Source: JBBQDZ01 sp038237515 (GTDB taxonomy: Bacteria > Actinomycetota > Thermoleophilia > Gaiellales > Gaiellaceae). Taken from it: 64,000 nt of DNA. The stretch spans positions 1 through 64,000 of the forward strand of contig JBBRYP010000013.1 of the NCBI GenBank assembly GCA_038237515.1, read 5' to 3'. Made by a program: the position numbers and the translations under genes. Under the pieces are notes generated by a model that was not told where the DNA came from, did no database searches, and saw only the letters and a program-made list of their open reading frames with translations. Numbering within the stretch: the first letter of the stretch is position 1; each line of letters opens with the position of its first letter. Positions 18,893 to 30,418 of this stretch are shown in pieces.

Positions 18893-20780
18893 CGCGACCC
18901 ACCTTTCCCTTCAACGGCTTGAGCCCCCGGGCGATCGCGAGCATCGTCTCGTTCGAGAGCTCGTCGTCAAGCGTGTTCACGACCCAGTAGGACGCTTCGG
19001 ACCCGTGCAACACGATCATGTGCAGGTGGGCTCCGGAGTAGTAGAGGTCGAACTCGCGGCCGTGGTAGAAGCGCCGGAAGTTCCGCTCGCTCAAGATCGG
19101 CGCGTCCCCGACGTTCAGCTCCTGGATCCCCCAGTAGTTGCGGGTGCCCGTGCGGAAGGTGAGCCGGAGCGCGCGATGGTTCTTGTCGAGCCTGTAGTCG
19201 CGCACCGGCACCTCCGGGTCCGGGATCGAGGATCGCTCGAGCACGGTCGGATACATCAGCCGGAACGGGAGCCTGCGGCGCACCTTGGTGACGAGCGGAA
19301 GCGTCGTGTCCACGGCCGCAGCGACCTCGGCCGGCTGCCTTTTGGGAATCACGCGCGGGGGCGTCGGTGCGAGCGTTCCGTGGAAGGTCCTGCCCACGAC
19401 GATCGTGACCATCGCGGCGTTCGAGAGCGGTGCGATCAGCTTCGTCATCGCGTGTACGTGCGCCGGCTCGAAGAGCCGCCCCACCACCGTTGCGGCGGCC
19501 TTCGCCCGCTTGTACCCCGGGTTGTAGTAGACGTCGGTGTCGAAGTGGTTGAAGCTCGGAGCGTTGCCGGTCTGGTCGGGCCGCGGCAGCACGACCTGGT
19601 ACCCGCGGCCGCGCAGCTGGTCGGTGGCGCGTGCGGCCGACCCCTCGATGTGGTTGCCGTTCAGGACGATCACCGACGTCTCCTCGGGCCGCGGCACCTT
19701 CGGCTTGCGCCCTTCGAGCACCTGCGTCGCGGTCGTCGGCGCCTCCACGTCGGGGTTCGCAAAGTCGCGGACGGCCGCGTCGATGTTGGCAGGGTCGGTG
19801 TCGAGCTCGTAGTAGCCGGTGAGCCCCTCGATCTTCGCCTGGAAGAAGTGACCTGCGGGAAGGTGGTACACGAGCTGGGCATAGCTCAGAACCTTCTTGC
19901 CGCCGAAATTGCCTCCGACCGCGACGTTCCTCGTCAGAGAACCGATGATCGTCGGCAGGTCGAAGATGCTGAAGTTCCTCGCCACCTGTTCCTTCAGCGC
20001 CCGCACGAACTGCTGCTGCCGGACGACGCGCAGGAGATCCGAGTCGGTGTGCCGGAAGCGGACGTACGAGAGCGCGTTCACACCGTTCAGATGCTGGTAG
20101 CCGGGCCAGAGGTTGATCGTCGCGTAGGTGTATCCCTGACCCACGTTCTTGTTCTGGTTCAGGTAGCGGTGATCGACGTCGATCCAGACGCCGCCGAGGT
20201 GGTCGACGATCTCCTTGAAGCCGCGGAAGTTCACCGTGATCAGGTTGTTGATGGGGACCGGCGCGATCAGGCTCTTCACCGTCTGCAGCGTCCCCCGCGC
20301 TCCGCAGAGGGAGTACGCCGCGTTGATCCGATCGGTGTACACCGGCTTTCCCGGGCAGTGGATCGGAACCTTCAAGTCGCGGGGGAAGGAGAGCATCGAG
20401 ATCGCCTTCAGCTGCGGGTCGATCCGCAGCAGCATCACCGTGTCGGAGCGTGAAGGCTCGCCCTGCGCGTCCCCGGCTCTCCGGTCGTAGCCGATCAGGA
20501 GGATGACCGTCGCCTCGTGCGGATTCGAGATCCCCGGCAGGTCGCCGCTCTTGATGCCGATGGATTTCGAGTTGTCCTTGACCGCCGCCACACTCTGGTG
20601 GAAGAAGAGATAAGCCCCGCCGGCGGTCGCAGCAGCCATCACCGCCACGGCGGTGAAGAGGAACAGGAGGATCCGGCCGACGAGCTTCAGCCCCCGCGGC
20701 CGCTCTGGCACCGGCTGCCGGTAACGCCGCATCTGCGTGAGCGTCCCCGGAGGCAGGACGGCGTGGCCGTTGCCGTTCAT
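18882..20780 (-). CDS. LytR-CpsA-Psr (LCP) family protein with LytR_C domain
   Basis: About 632 residues. A cytoplasmic N-terminus, one membrane helix (about 35-55), then the LCP catalytic domain with the polyprenyl-phosphate-binding residues in SRSDTVMLLRIDP, SFPRDLKVPI and YVRFRHTDSDLLRVVRQQQF. A LytR_C domain follows (VIVLNGNHIEGSAARATDQL), and then about 200 further residues of unassigned extracellular sequence. LCP enzymes transfer wall polymers from lipid carriers to peptidoglycan. Start chosen at the ATG at 20780, which has GGAG five nucleotides upstream; an in-frame TTG at 20822 is less likely. Pairing with ugd suggests wall glycopolymer attachment. Confidence 0.92.
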   Translation of the reverse strand: MNGNGHAVLPPGTLTQMRRYRQPVPERPRGLKLVGRILLFLFTAVAVMAAATAGGAYLFFHQSVAAVKDNSKSIGIKSGDLPGISNPHEATVILLIGYDRRAGDAQGEPSRSDTVMLLRIDPQLKAISMLSFPRDLKVPIHCPGKPVYTDRINAAYSLCGARGTLQTVKSLIAPVPINNLITVNFRGFKEIVDHLGGVWIDVDHRYLNQNKNVGQGYTYATINLWPGYQHLNGVNALSYVRFRHTDSDLLRVVRQQQFVRALKEQVARNFSIFDLPTIIGSLTRNVAVGGNFGGKKVLSYAQLVYHLPAGHFFQAKIEGLTGYYELDTDPANIDAAVRDFANPDVEAPTTATQVLEGRKPKVPRPEETSVIVLNGNHIEGSAARATDQLRGRGYQVVLPRPDQTGNAPSFNHFDTDVYYNPGYKRAKAAATVVGRLFEPAHVHAMTKLIAPLSNAAMVTIVVGRTFHGTLAPTPPRVIPKRQPAEVAAAVDTTLPLVTKVRRRLPFRLMYPTVLERSSIPDPEVPVRDYRLDKNHRALRLTFRTGTRNYWGIQELNVGDAPILSERNFRRFYHGREFDLYYSGAHLHMIVLHGSEASYWVVNTLDDELSNETMLAIARGLKPLKGKVGRGVR

Positions 20781-20840
20781 GACGGCTCCGCGTCCCACAC
20801 CTCTCTTCAGTGTCGTCCGCAAGTCAGGCTCTCGATCGCG

Positions 20841-20866
20841 CGAAAAAGCGCCTGCACGAGGCGCTT
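20841..20866 (-). terminator. Intrinsic terminator after metH
   Basis: On the minus strand AAGCGCCT-CGTGC-AGGCGCTT forms a perfect 8-bp stem followed by TTT, 40 nt downstream of the metH stop. It separates metH from the LCP operon. Confidence 0.8.
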
Positions 20867-20906
20867 CGCAGCGAGTCGAGGATAGCCGAGCCGTCGCGCA
20901 CGAGGA

Positions 20907-24548
<3,642 letters not shown>

Positions 24549-24594
24549 CTCCCTCCTCCCTCCTCCGAAGACAGCCTCCAGCGGAGTCCCAGGG

Positions 24595-25074
24595 CTAGAT
24601 GTGCTCTTCGCCGGCGGCCGTGAGCGGCCGTGCGCCGGCGTCGGCGCCGCCCGCTCCGACGACGGCGAGCTGGTTCTCCGCGTGACGGATGCGCTGCTCG
24701 AGCTGCCAGCGATCGCCGTCCGACTCCCCGTCCTCGAGCCGCTCGAGCTCGGCGCGAGCGGTTTCGAGCTGCGCCCGGGCGCGCGTCGCGTCGATCTCGC
24801 GCGCCGGCACGGCGTCGTCGACGAGCGCGAGGGCGCGATCCTGCTCGACCTTGAAGAAGCCGGGGCCGGTCGCGAACTCGTGCACCTCCTGGTCGCGCCG
24901 CACGTGCACCCGGGTCGCGCCGGCTCTCAGGGTCGCGACCAGCGGGGCGTGCCGGGCCAGCACCCCGATCTCGCCGTCGGCACCCGGCACGATCAGCAAC
25001 TCGGCCTCGCCCTCGAACGCCGCGCCCTCGGGCGTCACGAGCGAGACGTCGAACGTCCTGCGCTCGTCGGCCAT
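24595..25074 (-). CDS. atpC: F1Fo ATP synthase subunit epsilon
   Basis: 159 residues when started at the ATG at 25074 (MADERRTFDVSLVTPEG); an upstream in-frame start would read through the repeat-rich atpD tail. The N-terminal beta-sandwich includes LIVPGADGEIGVLARHAPLV. A C-terminal helical hairpin (REIDATRARAQLETARAEL) provides the inhibitory arm. The tail ends in a Gly/Ala-rich extension longer than usual. It lies 4 bp downstream of atpD, but the rest of the ATP synthase genes lie about 9 kb away. Confidence 0.94.
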   Translation of the reverse strand: MADERRTFDVSLVTPEGAAFEGEAELLIVPGADGEIGVLARHAPLVATLRAGATRVHVRRDQEVHEFATGPGFFKVEQDRALALVDDAVPAREIDATRARAQLETARAELERLEDGESDGDRWQLEQRIRHAENQLAVVGAGGADAGARPLTAAGEEHI

Positions 25075-25078
25075 CGTT

Positions 25079-26575
25079 CTACGCCGGGACTGGCTCGGGC
25101 TCGGGCTCGCGCGCTTCCTCGGCGACGGCCTCCGGCTCCGGCTCCGGCTCCGGCTCCTCTTCGCCGCCCTGCTCACGACCCTTCGAGACCGCCTCGTCGA
25201 TCGTTCCGACCATGTAGAAAGCCTGCTCCGAGAGGTCGTCGTGCTTCCCCTCGATGATCTCCTGGAAGCCCTTGATCGTATCCTCGAGCTTCACGTACTT
25301 CCCGGGCGTGCCGGTGAACTGCTCGGCCACGAAGTTCGGCTGCGACAGGAAGCGCTGGATCTTGCGCGCGCGCTGCACGACGAGCTTCTGCTCGTCCGTC
25401 AACTCGTCGAGCCCGAGGATGGCGATGATGTCCTGGAGGTCCTTGTAGGTCTGGAGCATCTCCTGGACGCGCGTGGCGGTCTGATAGTGCTCGTCGGAGA
25501 CGACGCCCGGCTGGAGCGCCCGCGAGAACGAGTCGAGCGGGTCGACGGCCGGGTAGATGCCCTGCTCCACGAGCGTCCGCGTGAGCACGACCGAGGAGTC
25601 GAGGTGGGCGAACGTGTTGGCCGGCGCGGGGTCGGTGAGGTCGTCGGCGGGAACGTAGATCGCCTGGACGGAGGTGATGGACCCGTGCCGCGTGGACGTA
25701 ATCCGCTCCTGCAGCTGCCCCATCTGGGTGGCGAGATCGGGCTGATAGCCGACTGCGCTGGGCATCTTCCCGAGGAGCGCCGACACCTCGGAGCCGGCCT
25801 GCGTGAAACGAAAGATGTTGTCGATGAACAGCAGGACGTCCTGCCCCTCGTCGCGGAAGTACTCGGCCATCGTCAGCCCCGAGAGCGCCACCCGCAGGCG
25901 CGCACCGGGCGGTTCGTTCATCTGGCCGAACACGAGGGCCACCTTGTCGAGCACGCCCGACTCGTCCATCTCCTGGAGCAGGTCGTTACCCTCGCGCGTG
26001 CGCTCGCCGACGCCGGAGAAGACCGACACGCCTCCGTGCTGCATGGCGACGTTGTGGATCAGCTCCTGGATCAGGACCGTCTTGCCGAGCCCGGCGCCGC
26101 CGAAGAGGCCGACCTTGCCGCCGCGGATGAAAGGCGCGAGCAGGTCGACGACCTTGAGCCCCGTCTCGAACACCTCGAGCTTCGGCGACAGGTCCTTGAA
26201 GTCGGGCGGATCGCGGTGGATCGACCAGCGCTTGACGTCCTTCGGCGCTTCCTTGTTGTCGACCGGCTCCCCGATCACGTTCCACACGCGACCGAGCGTG
26301 GCGTCGCCGACCGGCACGGTGATCGGCTCGCCGGTCGCGGCCACGTCGATGCCCCTTGCGAGGCCGTCCGTCGTGTCCATCGCTACGGCTCGCACCCGGT
26401 CGTCGCCCAAGTGGCCCTGGACTTCCGCCACGAGCACGCCCCGGTCGTCGGGGAGCGTGATCCGCAGCGCCGTGTTGATGCCGGGCAGCTCGCCGGTGAA
26501 GACGGCGTCGATGACGACGCCCTTGATCTCGACCACCTTGCCGACGTTCTGAGCGGAACCGTTCTGATCAGGCAT
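25079..26575 (-). CDS. atpD: F1Fo ATP synthase subunit beta, acidic C-terminal tail
   Basis: 498 residues from the ATG at 26575, which has a CAGGAG Shine-Dalgarno. Catalytic subunit: Walker A GGAGLGKTVLI, GVGERTREGNDL, LLFIDNIFRFTQAGSEVSALL and the DELSEED-equivalent DELTDEQ are present. After the normal end (TIDEAVSKG) there is an unusual extension of about 30 residues dominated by Glu-Pro repeats (EPEPEPE and related), encoded by tandem GGCTCC/GGCTCG-type repeats at about 25085-25165. The function of the tail is unknown. The gene is separated from atpG, its usual neighbour, by the dpp block. Confidence 0.96.
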   Translation of the reverse strand: MPDQNGSAQNVGKVVEIKGVVIDAVFTGELPGINTALRITLPDDRGVLVAEVQGHLGDDRVRAVAMDTTDGLARGIDVAATGEPITVPVGDATLGRVWNVIGEPVDNKEAPKDVKRWSIHRDPPDFKDLSPKLEVFETGLKVVDLLAPFIRGGKVGLFGGAGLGKTVLIQELIHNVAMQHGGVSVFSGVGERTREGNDLLQEMDESGVLDKVALVFGQMNEPPGARLRVALSGLTMAEYFRDEGQDVLLFIDNIFRFTQAGSEVSALLGKMPSAVGYQPDLATQMGQLQERITSTRHGSITSVQAIYVPADDLTDPAPANTFAHLDSSVVLTRTLVEQGIYPAVDPLDSFSRALQPGVVSDEHYQTATRVQEMLQTYKDLQDIIAILGLDELTDEQKLVVQRARKIQRFLSQPNFVAEQFTGTPGKYVKLEDTIKGFQEIIEGKHDDLSEQAFYMVGTIDEAVSKGREQGGEEEPEPEPEPEAVAEEAREPEPEPVPA

Positions 26576-26714
26576 TGGTCTCCTGGAGCGAGGGCTGAGG
26601 GGCGACACCGGCGGTACGCGGGCGCCTGCCGAGCTTCCTCCGAAGTCTACCGAAGCGCGTCTCGAACCCGCCCTCGTTCAGGAGCCGGCGGGCGTCGTGC
26701 TCGAGCGCCGCCAC
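26568..26714 (-). CDS. Possible small protein upstream of atpD
   Basis: A 48-codon frame (GTG at 26714) encodes a basic, helix-prone peptide containing EHDARRLLNEGGFETRFGRL and ends NA-stop across the atpD start (AATGCCTGA overlap). The overlap would allow translational coupling. No Shine-Dalgarno precedes the GTG and there is an in-frame stop shortly upstream. Could be a remnant or a chance frame. Confidence 0.28.
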   Translation of the reverse strand: MAALEHDARRLLNEGGFETRFGRLRRKLGRRPRTAGVAPQPSLQETNA

Positions 26715-26837
26715 CCGGGCGGCGTGATCGATGGCTCAGCAGTATGAGGAGAGAAGTGACGGAATCATGGTCTTCGATCGGTCAGGGTAAGCCTAACGAT
26801 CCAGTCTTTCCCGTCGTCCAACTGTTACAAGGGAGTG

Positions 26838-28070
26838 ATGGCGGAGCAGACGACATGGCGTCACTGGGCCCGAGGCCGCGCCTGCGCGCTAGCCGCTCTC
26901 GCGGGGATGGCACTGTGCTGCCTTTTCGCGGTCCAACCGGCCGCCGGAGGCGGTGGGCCGGACAACCCCGCCTTCGGCTACGGCGGGCAGGCCCGCGAAG
27001 CGCGCCCGGTCCGGTTCTGCGACATCTACCTGCCGCACAAATCCAGCTACGACTCGTGCCTCGCCCGGCAGCTGCTCGGGCTGATCGTCAAGACGGGCGA
27101 CCCCGCGCGCGAGCTTCCGCGCATCGACCATTTCGTCCACCTGAAGGGCGGCTACCTCGAGGCGAACTGCCACATCCTGATGCACACCGTCGGACGAAAC
27201 TACGGGCGTGTCGCGAAGGTGACGCTGACACGGCTGCAGGACTACCTCCCGCGCACGAACGACTCGGGCTGCTCCGCAGGCTTCGCTCACGGCGTGATCA
27301 CCTACCTCGGCCCGCAGATCGTCCGATTCGGGCCCAAGGGAGCGGTCGCGATCTGCCGCGGCGCTCCCACCCGATACCAGCGCTACAGCTGCGTCCACGG
27401 TCTCGGCCATGCCTACATGAGGCTCTTCTCCGACACGTTCGCTCCGGCACTCGAGGCCTGCCGGGCGGTGGGCCCGGCCGACGCGGCCGACTGCGCGCAG
27501 GGCGCCTACATGGACTACTGGATGTCGCTCGCGGGCTCTGACGGCGCTCGGCGTCCTGCGGCGGCGCTCACCTCCCGTCGTGCCGTTTGCGCGAAGGCCC
27601 CGCGCGATTTCGTCCGCGCCTGCTGGTATCGCGCCTTCAGCGACCATCCGCCCGCCAAGCCGATCGCATCCGCGTCCGCGCTCGTGCGCGCCTGTCGTGG
27701 CCTCGACTCGTTCCAGCGCTCGGGCTGCCTGAGCGGCGGGGCGCTCGTGCTCTCCGTCGACCCGTTCGAGCAACTCGCCGTCTGCGGTCGACTCGAAGCG
27801 GCGGAGGCGGCGAGCTGCATCCGGGGCGTGCGGGTTCCAGCGGTCGCGCTGGTGCCGCTCCGGATCCAGGTGCGGCTCGTGCGCGAGTGCGCAGATGTCG
27901 CGCGAGGCGCACAGGGCGAGTGCTATTCCTGGCTCGGAGAGGCGCTGAACGTGGTCACGAACGGGCGCTTCGAGGCCTCAGGCTGCCCTCGACTCCGTTA
28001 CGCCGCCACCCGCGCCGCTTGCTCGACCGGCGCCCGCGCCTACCAAGGCGCACTCGAGACCTTCAGCTGA
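26838..28070 (+). CDS. Secreted Cys/His-rich protein of unknown function
   Basis: 410 residues from the ATG at 26838 (a GTG three nucleotides earlier is possible; AAGGGAG lies just upstream). The N-terminus has a hydrophobic signal (LAALAGMALCCLFAVQPAAGG). The mature protein contains recurring Cys/His motifs: CHILMHTVGRNYG, CSAGFAHGVITY, CVHGLGHAYM, CAQGAYMDY, then further regularly spaced cysteines (for example CWYRAF, CRGLDSF, CLSGGALV, CYSWLGEA). The spacing suggests a repeated disulfide- or metal/haem-binding helical unit. I do not recognise the family. It is the only plus-strand gene inside the split ATP synthase region. Shares a terminator with the convergent anti-sigma-like gene. Confidence 0.8.
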   Translation: MAEQTTWRHWARGRACALAALAGMALCCLFAVQPAAGGGGPDNPAFGYGGQAREARPVRFCDIYLPHKSSYDSCLARQLLGLIVKTGDPARELPRIDHFVHLKGGYLEANCHILMHTVGRNYGRVAKVTLTRLQDYLPRTNDSGCSAGFAHGVITYLGPQIVRFGPKGAVAICRGAPTRYQRYSCVHGLGHAYMRLFSDTFAPALEACRAVGPADAADCAQGAYMDYWMSLAGSDGARRPAAALTSRRAVCAKAPRDFVRACWYRAFSDHPPAKPIASASALVRACRGLDSFQRSGCLSGGALVLSVDPFEQLAVCGRLEAAEAASCIRGVRVPAVALVPLRIQVRLVRECADVARGAQGECYSWLGEALNVVTNGRFEASGCPRLRYAATRAACSTGARAYQGALETFS

Positions 28071-28098
28071 TCAGACAGACCGGTTCTCGAACATGCCA

Positions 28099-28132
28099 GG
28101 TGAGTCGATCGAGCTCTTCCGATCGATTCACC
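28099..28132. terminator. Bidirectional terminator hairpin
   Basis: GGTGAGTCGATCG (28099-28111) and CGATCGATTCACC (28120-28132) pair with one G-T mismatch around an 8-nt loop. It lies between two convergent genes and abuts the stop of the minus-strand gene. Confidence 0.65.
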
Positions 28133-28587
28133 TACGCCTCAGGCCCGCGGAGCGGGCGCGAGATGACGATCGAAGCGGGGGTACGCTGGGCACGATGGAG
28201 GATCTGCAGGTCGCGCAGATCGTCGTTGTTCGACTGTGAGACGCGCGGCTGAGGCGGGCCGACCTGGACGCGCCCGCCGGGGAGCACGAGAACGACGACG
28301 AACCCAGCCGCGACTGCCGCGGCCACCATCGCGCCGCCGGCACGCCGGGCATGGCGCGCGGAGCGCAGCGGAAGCTCGATTCCACCCCGGAGCGGCTCGT
28401 AGGGGGCGTGGCGGAGCATGAGCGCGGTGGCAGCGGCGTCGTTCGCGAACTCGGCGCACGCGGCGCAGCGCGCGAGGTGCGCGTCGAGGCGCGCGTCCCC
28501 GAACGCGGAGAGCTCGCCGTCGAGGCGAAGCGAGACCGCCTCGCGGGCGCGGTCACAACTGGAGCTTTGCAGCCTTTTTGTCCGCAT
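28132..28587 (-). CDS. Membrane-anchored anti-sigma factor-like zinc-finger protein
   Basis: 151 residues from the ATG at 28587. The N-terminus carries a ZAS-type zinc finger: Cys in SSCDRAREAVSLRLDGEL, then LDAHLARCAACAEF with HxxxCxxC. A linker and one membrane helix follow (GGAMVAAAVAAGFVVVLVLP), then a short extracytoplasmic tail. Such proteins hold ECF sigma factors at the membrane. No sigma factor gene is adjacent, so its partner is unknown. An in-frame extension upstream to 28839 runs through inverted repeats and is unlikely to be translated. Confidence 0.8.
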   Translation of the reverse strand: MRTKRLQSSSCDRAREAVSLRLDGELSAFGDARLDAHLARCAACAEFANDAAATALMLRHAPYEPLRGGIELPLRSARHARRAGGAMVAAAVAAGFVVVLVLPGGRVQVGPPQPRVSQSNNDDLRDLQILHRAQRTPASIVISRPLRGPEA

Positions 28588-28621
28588 CACTTTGGTCAGA
28601 CGGTCGTCGCCTCTAGAAGTT

Positions 28622-28682
28622 AGCTCCTTGTCCCGGACACGCCCACGTGCGACGTGCAAACGTGACTTCGGGACAAGTAGCT
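28622..28682. repeat. 61-bp near-perfect inverted-repeat element
   Basis: AGCTCCTTGTCCCG (28622-28635) and CGGGACAAGTAGCT (28669-28682) are inverted copies with one mismatch. The 33-bp interior contains CACGTGCGACGTGC, itself partly palindromic. The size and shape fit a REP/MITE-like dispersed repeat or a structured leader of the anti-sigma-like gene. The rest of 28588-28840 holds only this element and the terminator at 28815-28840. Confidence 0.6.
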
Positions 28683-28814
28683 GAATATGGGGTTCGCCCT
28701 GTGACTCTCGATTCGGGAGCCGCCGAGGATACGCGAACAATCGCGGCCGGAGCCGGGCTGGCCCGGCGGGAGGCCAGGCGCGGCTGGAAAAGCCACAGCG
28801 CAGAAGGAGGGGTC

Positions 28815-28840
28815 CGTGGGGGAACCCTGGTTCCCCCACG
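28815..28840 (-). terminator. Terminator hairpin after small membrane protein gene
   Basis: CGTGGGGGAACC (28815-28826) pairs perfectly with GGTTCCCCCACG (28829-28840) immediately after the stop at 28841. The design matches the ahcY hairpin (GGGGGAA/TTCCCCC core). Confidence 0.65.
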
Positions 28841-29212
28841 TTACAAGAGGCGGTACCGCGAGTCGATCGCGACGCCCAAGATGACGAGGATGAGGCCGAT
28901 GACGACGAAGATCGCCGACTCGCTCAGCGTCTCCTCCCGCTCCGTGTGCGTCGCGAGGCGAACCATCCGCGTACCGAAGAAGGGCGCGGAAGCGCCACGG
29001 AGCCGCGTCGGACCGCGGTTCCCGACGAAGAAGCCCACGACGAGCAGGAAGATGCCGCCGAGCTCGAAGCCCGTCGAGATCGACCGGTTGAGATTCCACT
29101 TCGCGAGCGCACCAAGCAGGAGCGAGAGCACGAGCGTCGTCGCGGAGACACCCGCGAGCAGTACGGCAAACCGGCGCAGGGCCGGGAGGAGGAAGGCGGT
29201 GACGCGAGTCAC
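28841..29212 (-). CDS. Small integral membrane protein, hypothetical
   Basis: 123 residues with three predicted membrane helices: FAVLLAGVSATTLVLSLLLG, GFELGGIFLLVVGFFVG and AIFVVIGLILVILGVAI. A basic loop between helices 2 and 3 contains RTRMVRL-like residues. GTG start at 29212 without a clear Shine-Dalgarno. It lies downstream of dppF, separated by an imperfect inverted repeat, and is followed at once by a strong hairpin. No known family. Confidence 0.7.
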   Translation of the reverse strand: MTRVTAFLLPALRRFAVLLAGVSATTLVLSLLLGALAKWNLNRSISTGFELGGIFLLVVGFFVGNRGPTRLRGASAPFFGTRMVRLATHTEREETLSESAIFVVIGLILVILGVAIDSRYRLL

Positions 29213-29278
29213 AGAGCTATTTCCCGCTGGACCATCGCCTACCGCATTGCCGAACGAGCCGGCGGGGGAGATAGCTCT
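29213..29278. repeat. Imperfect inverted repeat between dppF and small membrane gene
   Basis: AGAGCTAT (29213-29220) and ATAGCTCT (29271-29278) are perfect inverted arms extended imperfectly by CCCGCTGG and CCGGCGGGGGAG. The structure abuts the GTG of the 28841-29212 gene and could be a leader hairpin, an operator pair or the end of the dpp transcript. Confidence 0.5.
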
Positions 29279-29318
29279 ATCTTCAGGCTGCGCCTTCGGA
29301 TCTCGGCGGACGCTGTAG

Positions 29319-30398
29319 CTAGACAGCCGACGCGGAAGCCGGGCGCCGGAGCTCTTCGTCGGTCATCGGCCAGTGCTCGAGCGGGTAGTGGCAGGCCGCG
29401 ACGTGCCCGTGGCCGAAGGGTCGAAGCTCGGGCGTGTCGACATCGCAGTGGCCCTCACGGAAGCGAGGGCAGCGGGGATGGAACCAGCAGGCGCTCGGGG
29501 GGTTGATCGGGTTCGGCACGTCGCCCTCGAGAACGACGGCTTCGCGCGCCCGGCCCACCGTCGGATCGGGAATCGGCACGGCCGACAGGAGCGCGCCCGT
29601 GTACGGATGCTTCGGACCGTTGTAGAGATCGTCCCGCTCGGCCAGCTCGACGGCGTGCCCGAGGTACATCACCATCACGCGATCCGAGATGTGCCGGACG
29701 ACGTTCAGGTCGTGTGCGATGAAGATGTAGGTGAGCCCGAAATCCTCCTGGAGGTCCTTCAGCAGGTTGAGGATCTGCGCCTGAACCGACACGTCGAGCG
29801 CTGAGACCGGCTCGTCGCAGACGATCAGCTTCGGATTCACGGCGAGGGCCCTCGCGACGCCGATGCGCTGCCGCTGACCGCCCGAGAACTCGTGCGGGAA
29901 ACGGTTGTAGTGCTCCGGGTTCAGGCCGACGACCTCCAGGAGCTCCTGTACGCGGCGCTTCACCTCGGCGTCCGTTCCGAGGCGGTGAACCTCGAGCGCC
30001 TCCGCGACGATGAACCCAACCCGCTTGCGCGCGTTCAACGAGGCGTACGGGTCCTGGAAGATCATCATCATCTCGCGGCGGATCGGACGCATCTCGGCCC
30101 TGGAGAGGTTCGTAATGTCACGCCCGCGGAAGACCAGGCGGCCGGAGGTCGGGTCGAGCAGCCGCATGATGCAGCGCGCCATCGTCGACTTCCCGCAGCC
30201 CGACTCGCCGACGACCCCGAGCGTCTCACCCTCGCGAACGGTAAAGCTGACTCCGTCGACGGCCTTCACGGCCGCGATCTGCTTCTGAAAGATGATGCCG
30301 CGCGTAACCGGGAAGTGCTTCTTCAGGTCCTCGACCGCGAGGAGCTCTGCGCCGAAGGACTTCCTCGAAGCGGCGGGCGCCTCCGTCGTGGTGGCCAT
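29319..30398 (-). CDS. dppF: Dipeptide/oligopeptide ABC transporter ATP-binding protein (DppF/OppF type)
   Basis: 359 residues. Walker A GESGCGKST, signature FSGGQRQRIGVARAL, Walker B LIVCDEPVSALD and the switch FIAHDL are present. The C-terminal oligopeptide-transporter region has four cysteines (CWFHPRC, then GHC and ACHYP). It powers import together with DppD through DppB/DppC. Last gene of the dppC-A-B-D-F group. True substrates of such systems vary and cannot be fixed here. Confidence 0.93.
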   Translation of the reverse strand: MATTTEAPAASRKSFGAELLAVEDLKKHFPVTRGIIFQKQIAAVKAVDGVSFTVREGETLGVVGESGCGKSTMARCIMRLLDPTSGRLVFRGRDITNLSRAEMRPIRREMMMIFQDPYASLNARKRVGFIVAEALEVHRLGTDAEVKRRVQELLEVVGLNPEHYNRFPHEFSGGQRQRIGVARALAVNPKLIVCDEPVSALDVSVQAQILNLLKDLQEDFGLTYIFIAHDLNVVRHISDRVMVMYLGHAVELAERDDLYNGPKHPYTGALLSAVPIPDPTVGRAREAVVLEGDVPNPINPPSACWFHPRCPRFREGHCDVDTPELRPFGHGHVAACHYPLEHWPMTDEELRRPASASAV

Positions 30399-30418
30399 TC
30401 AATGCACCGCCCGATGCA

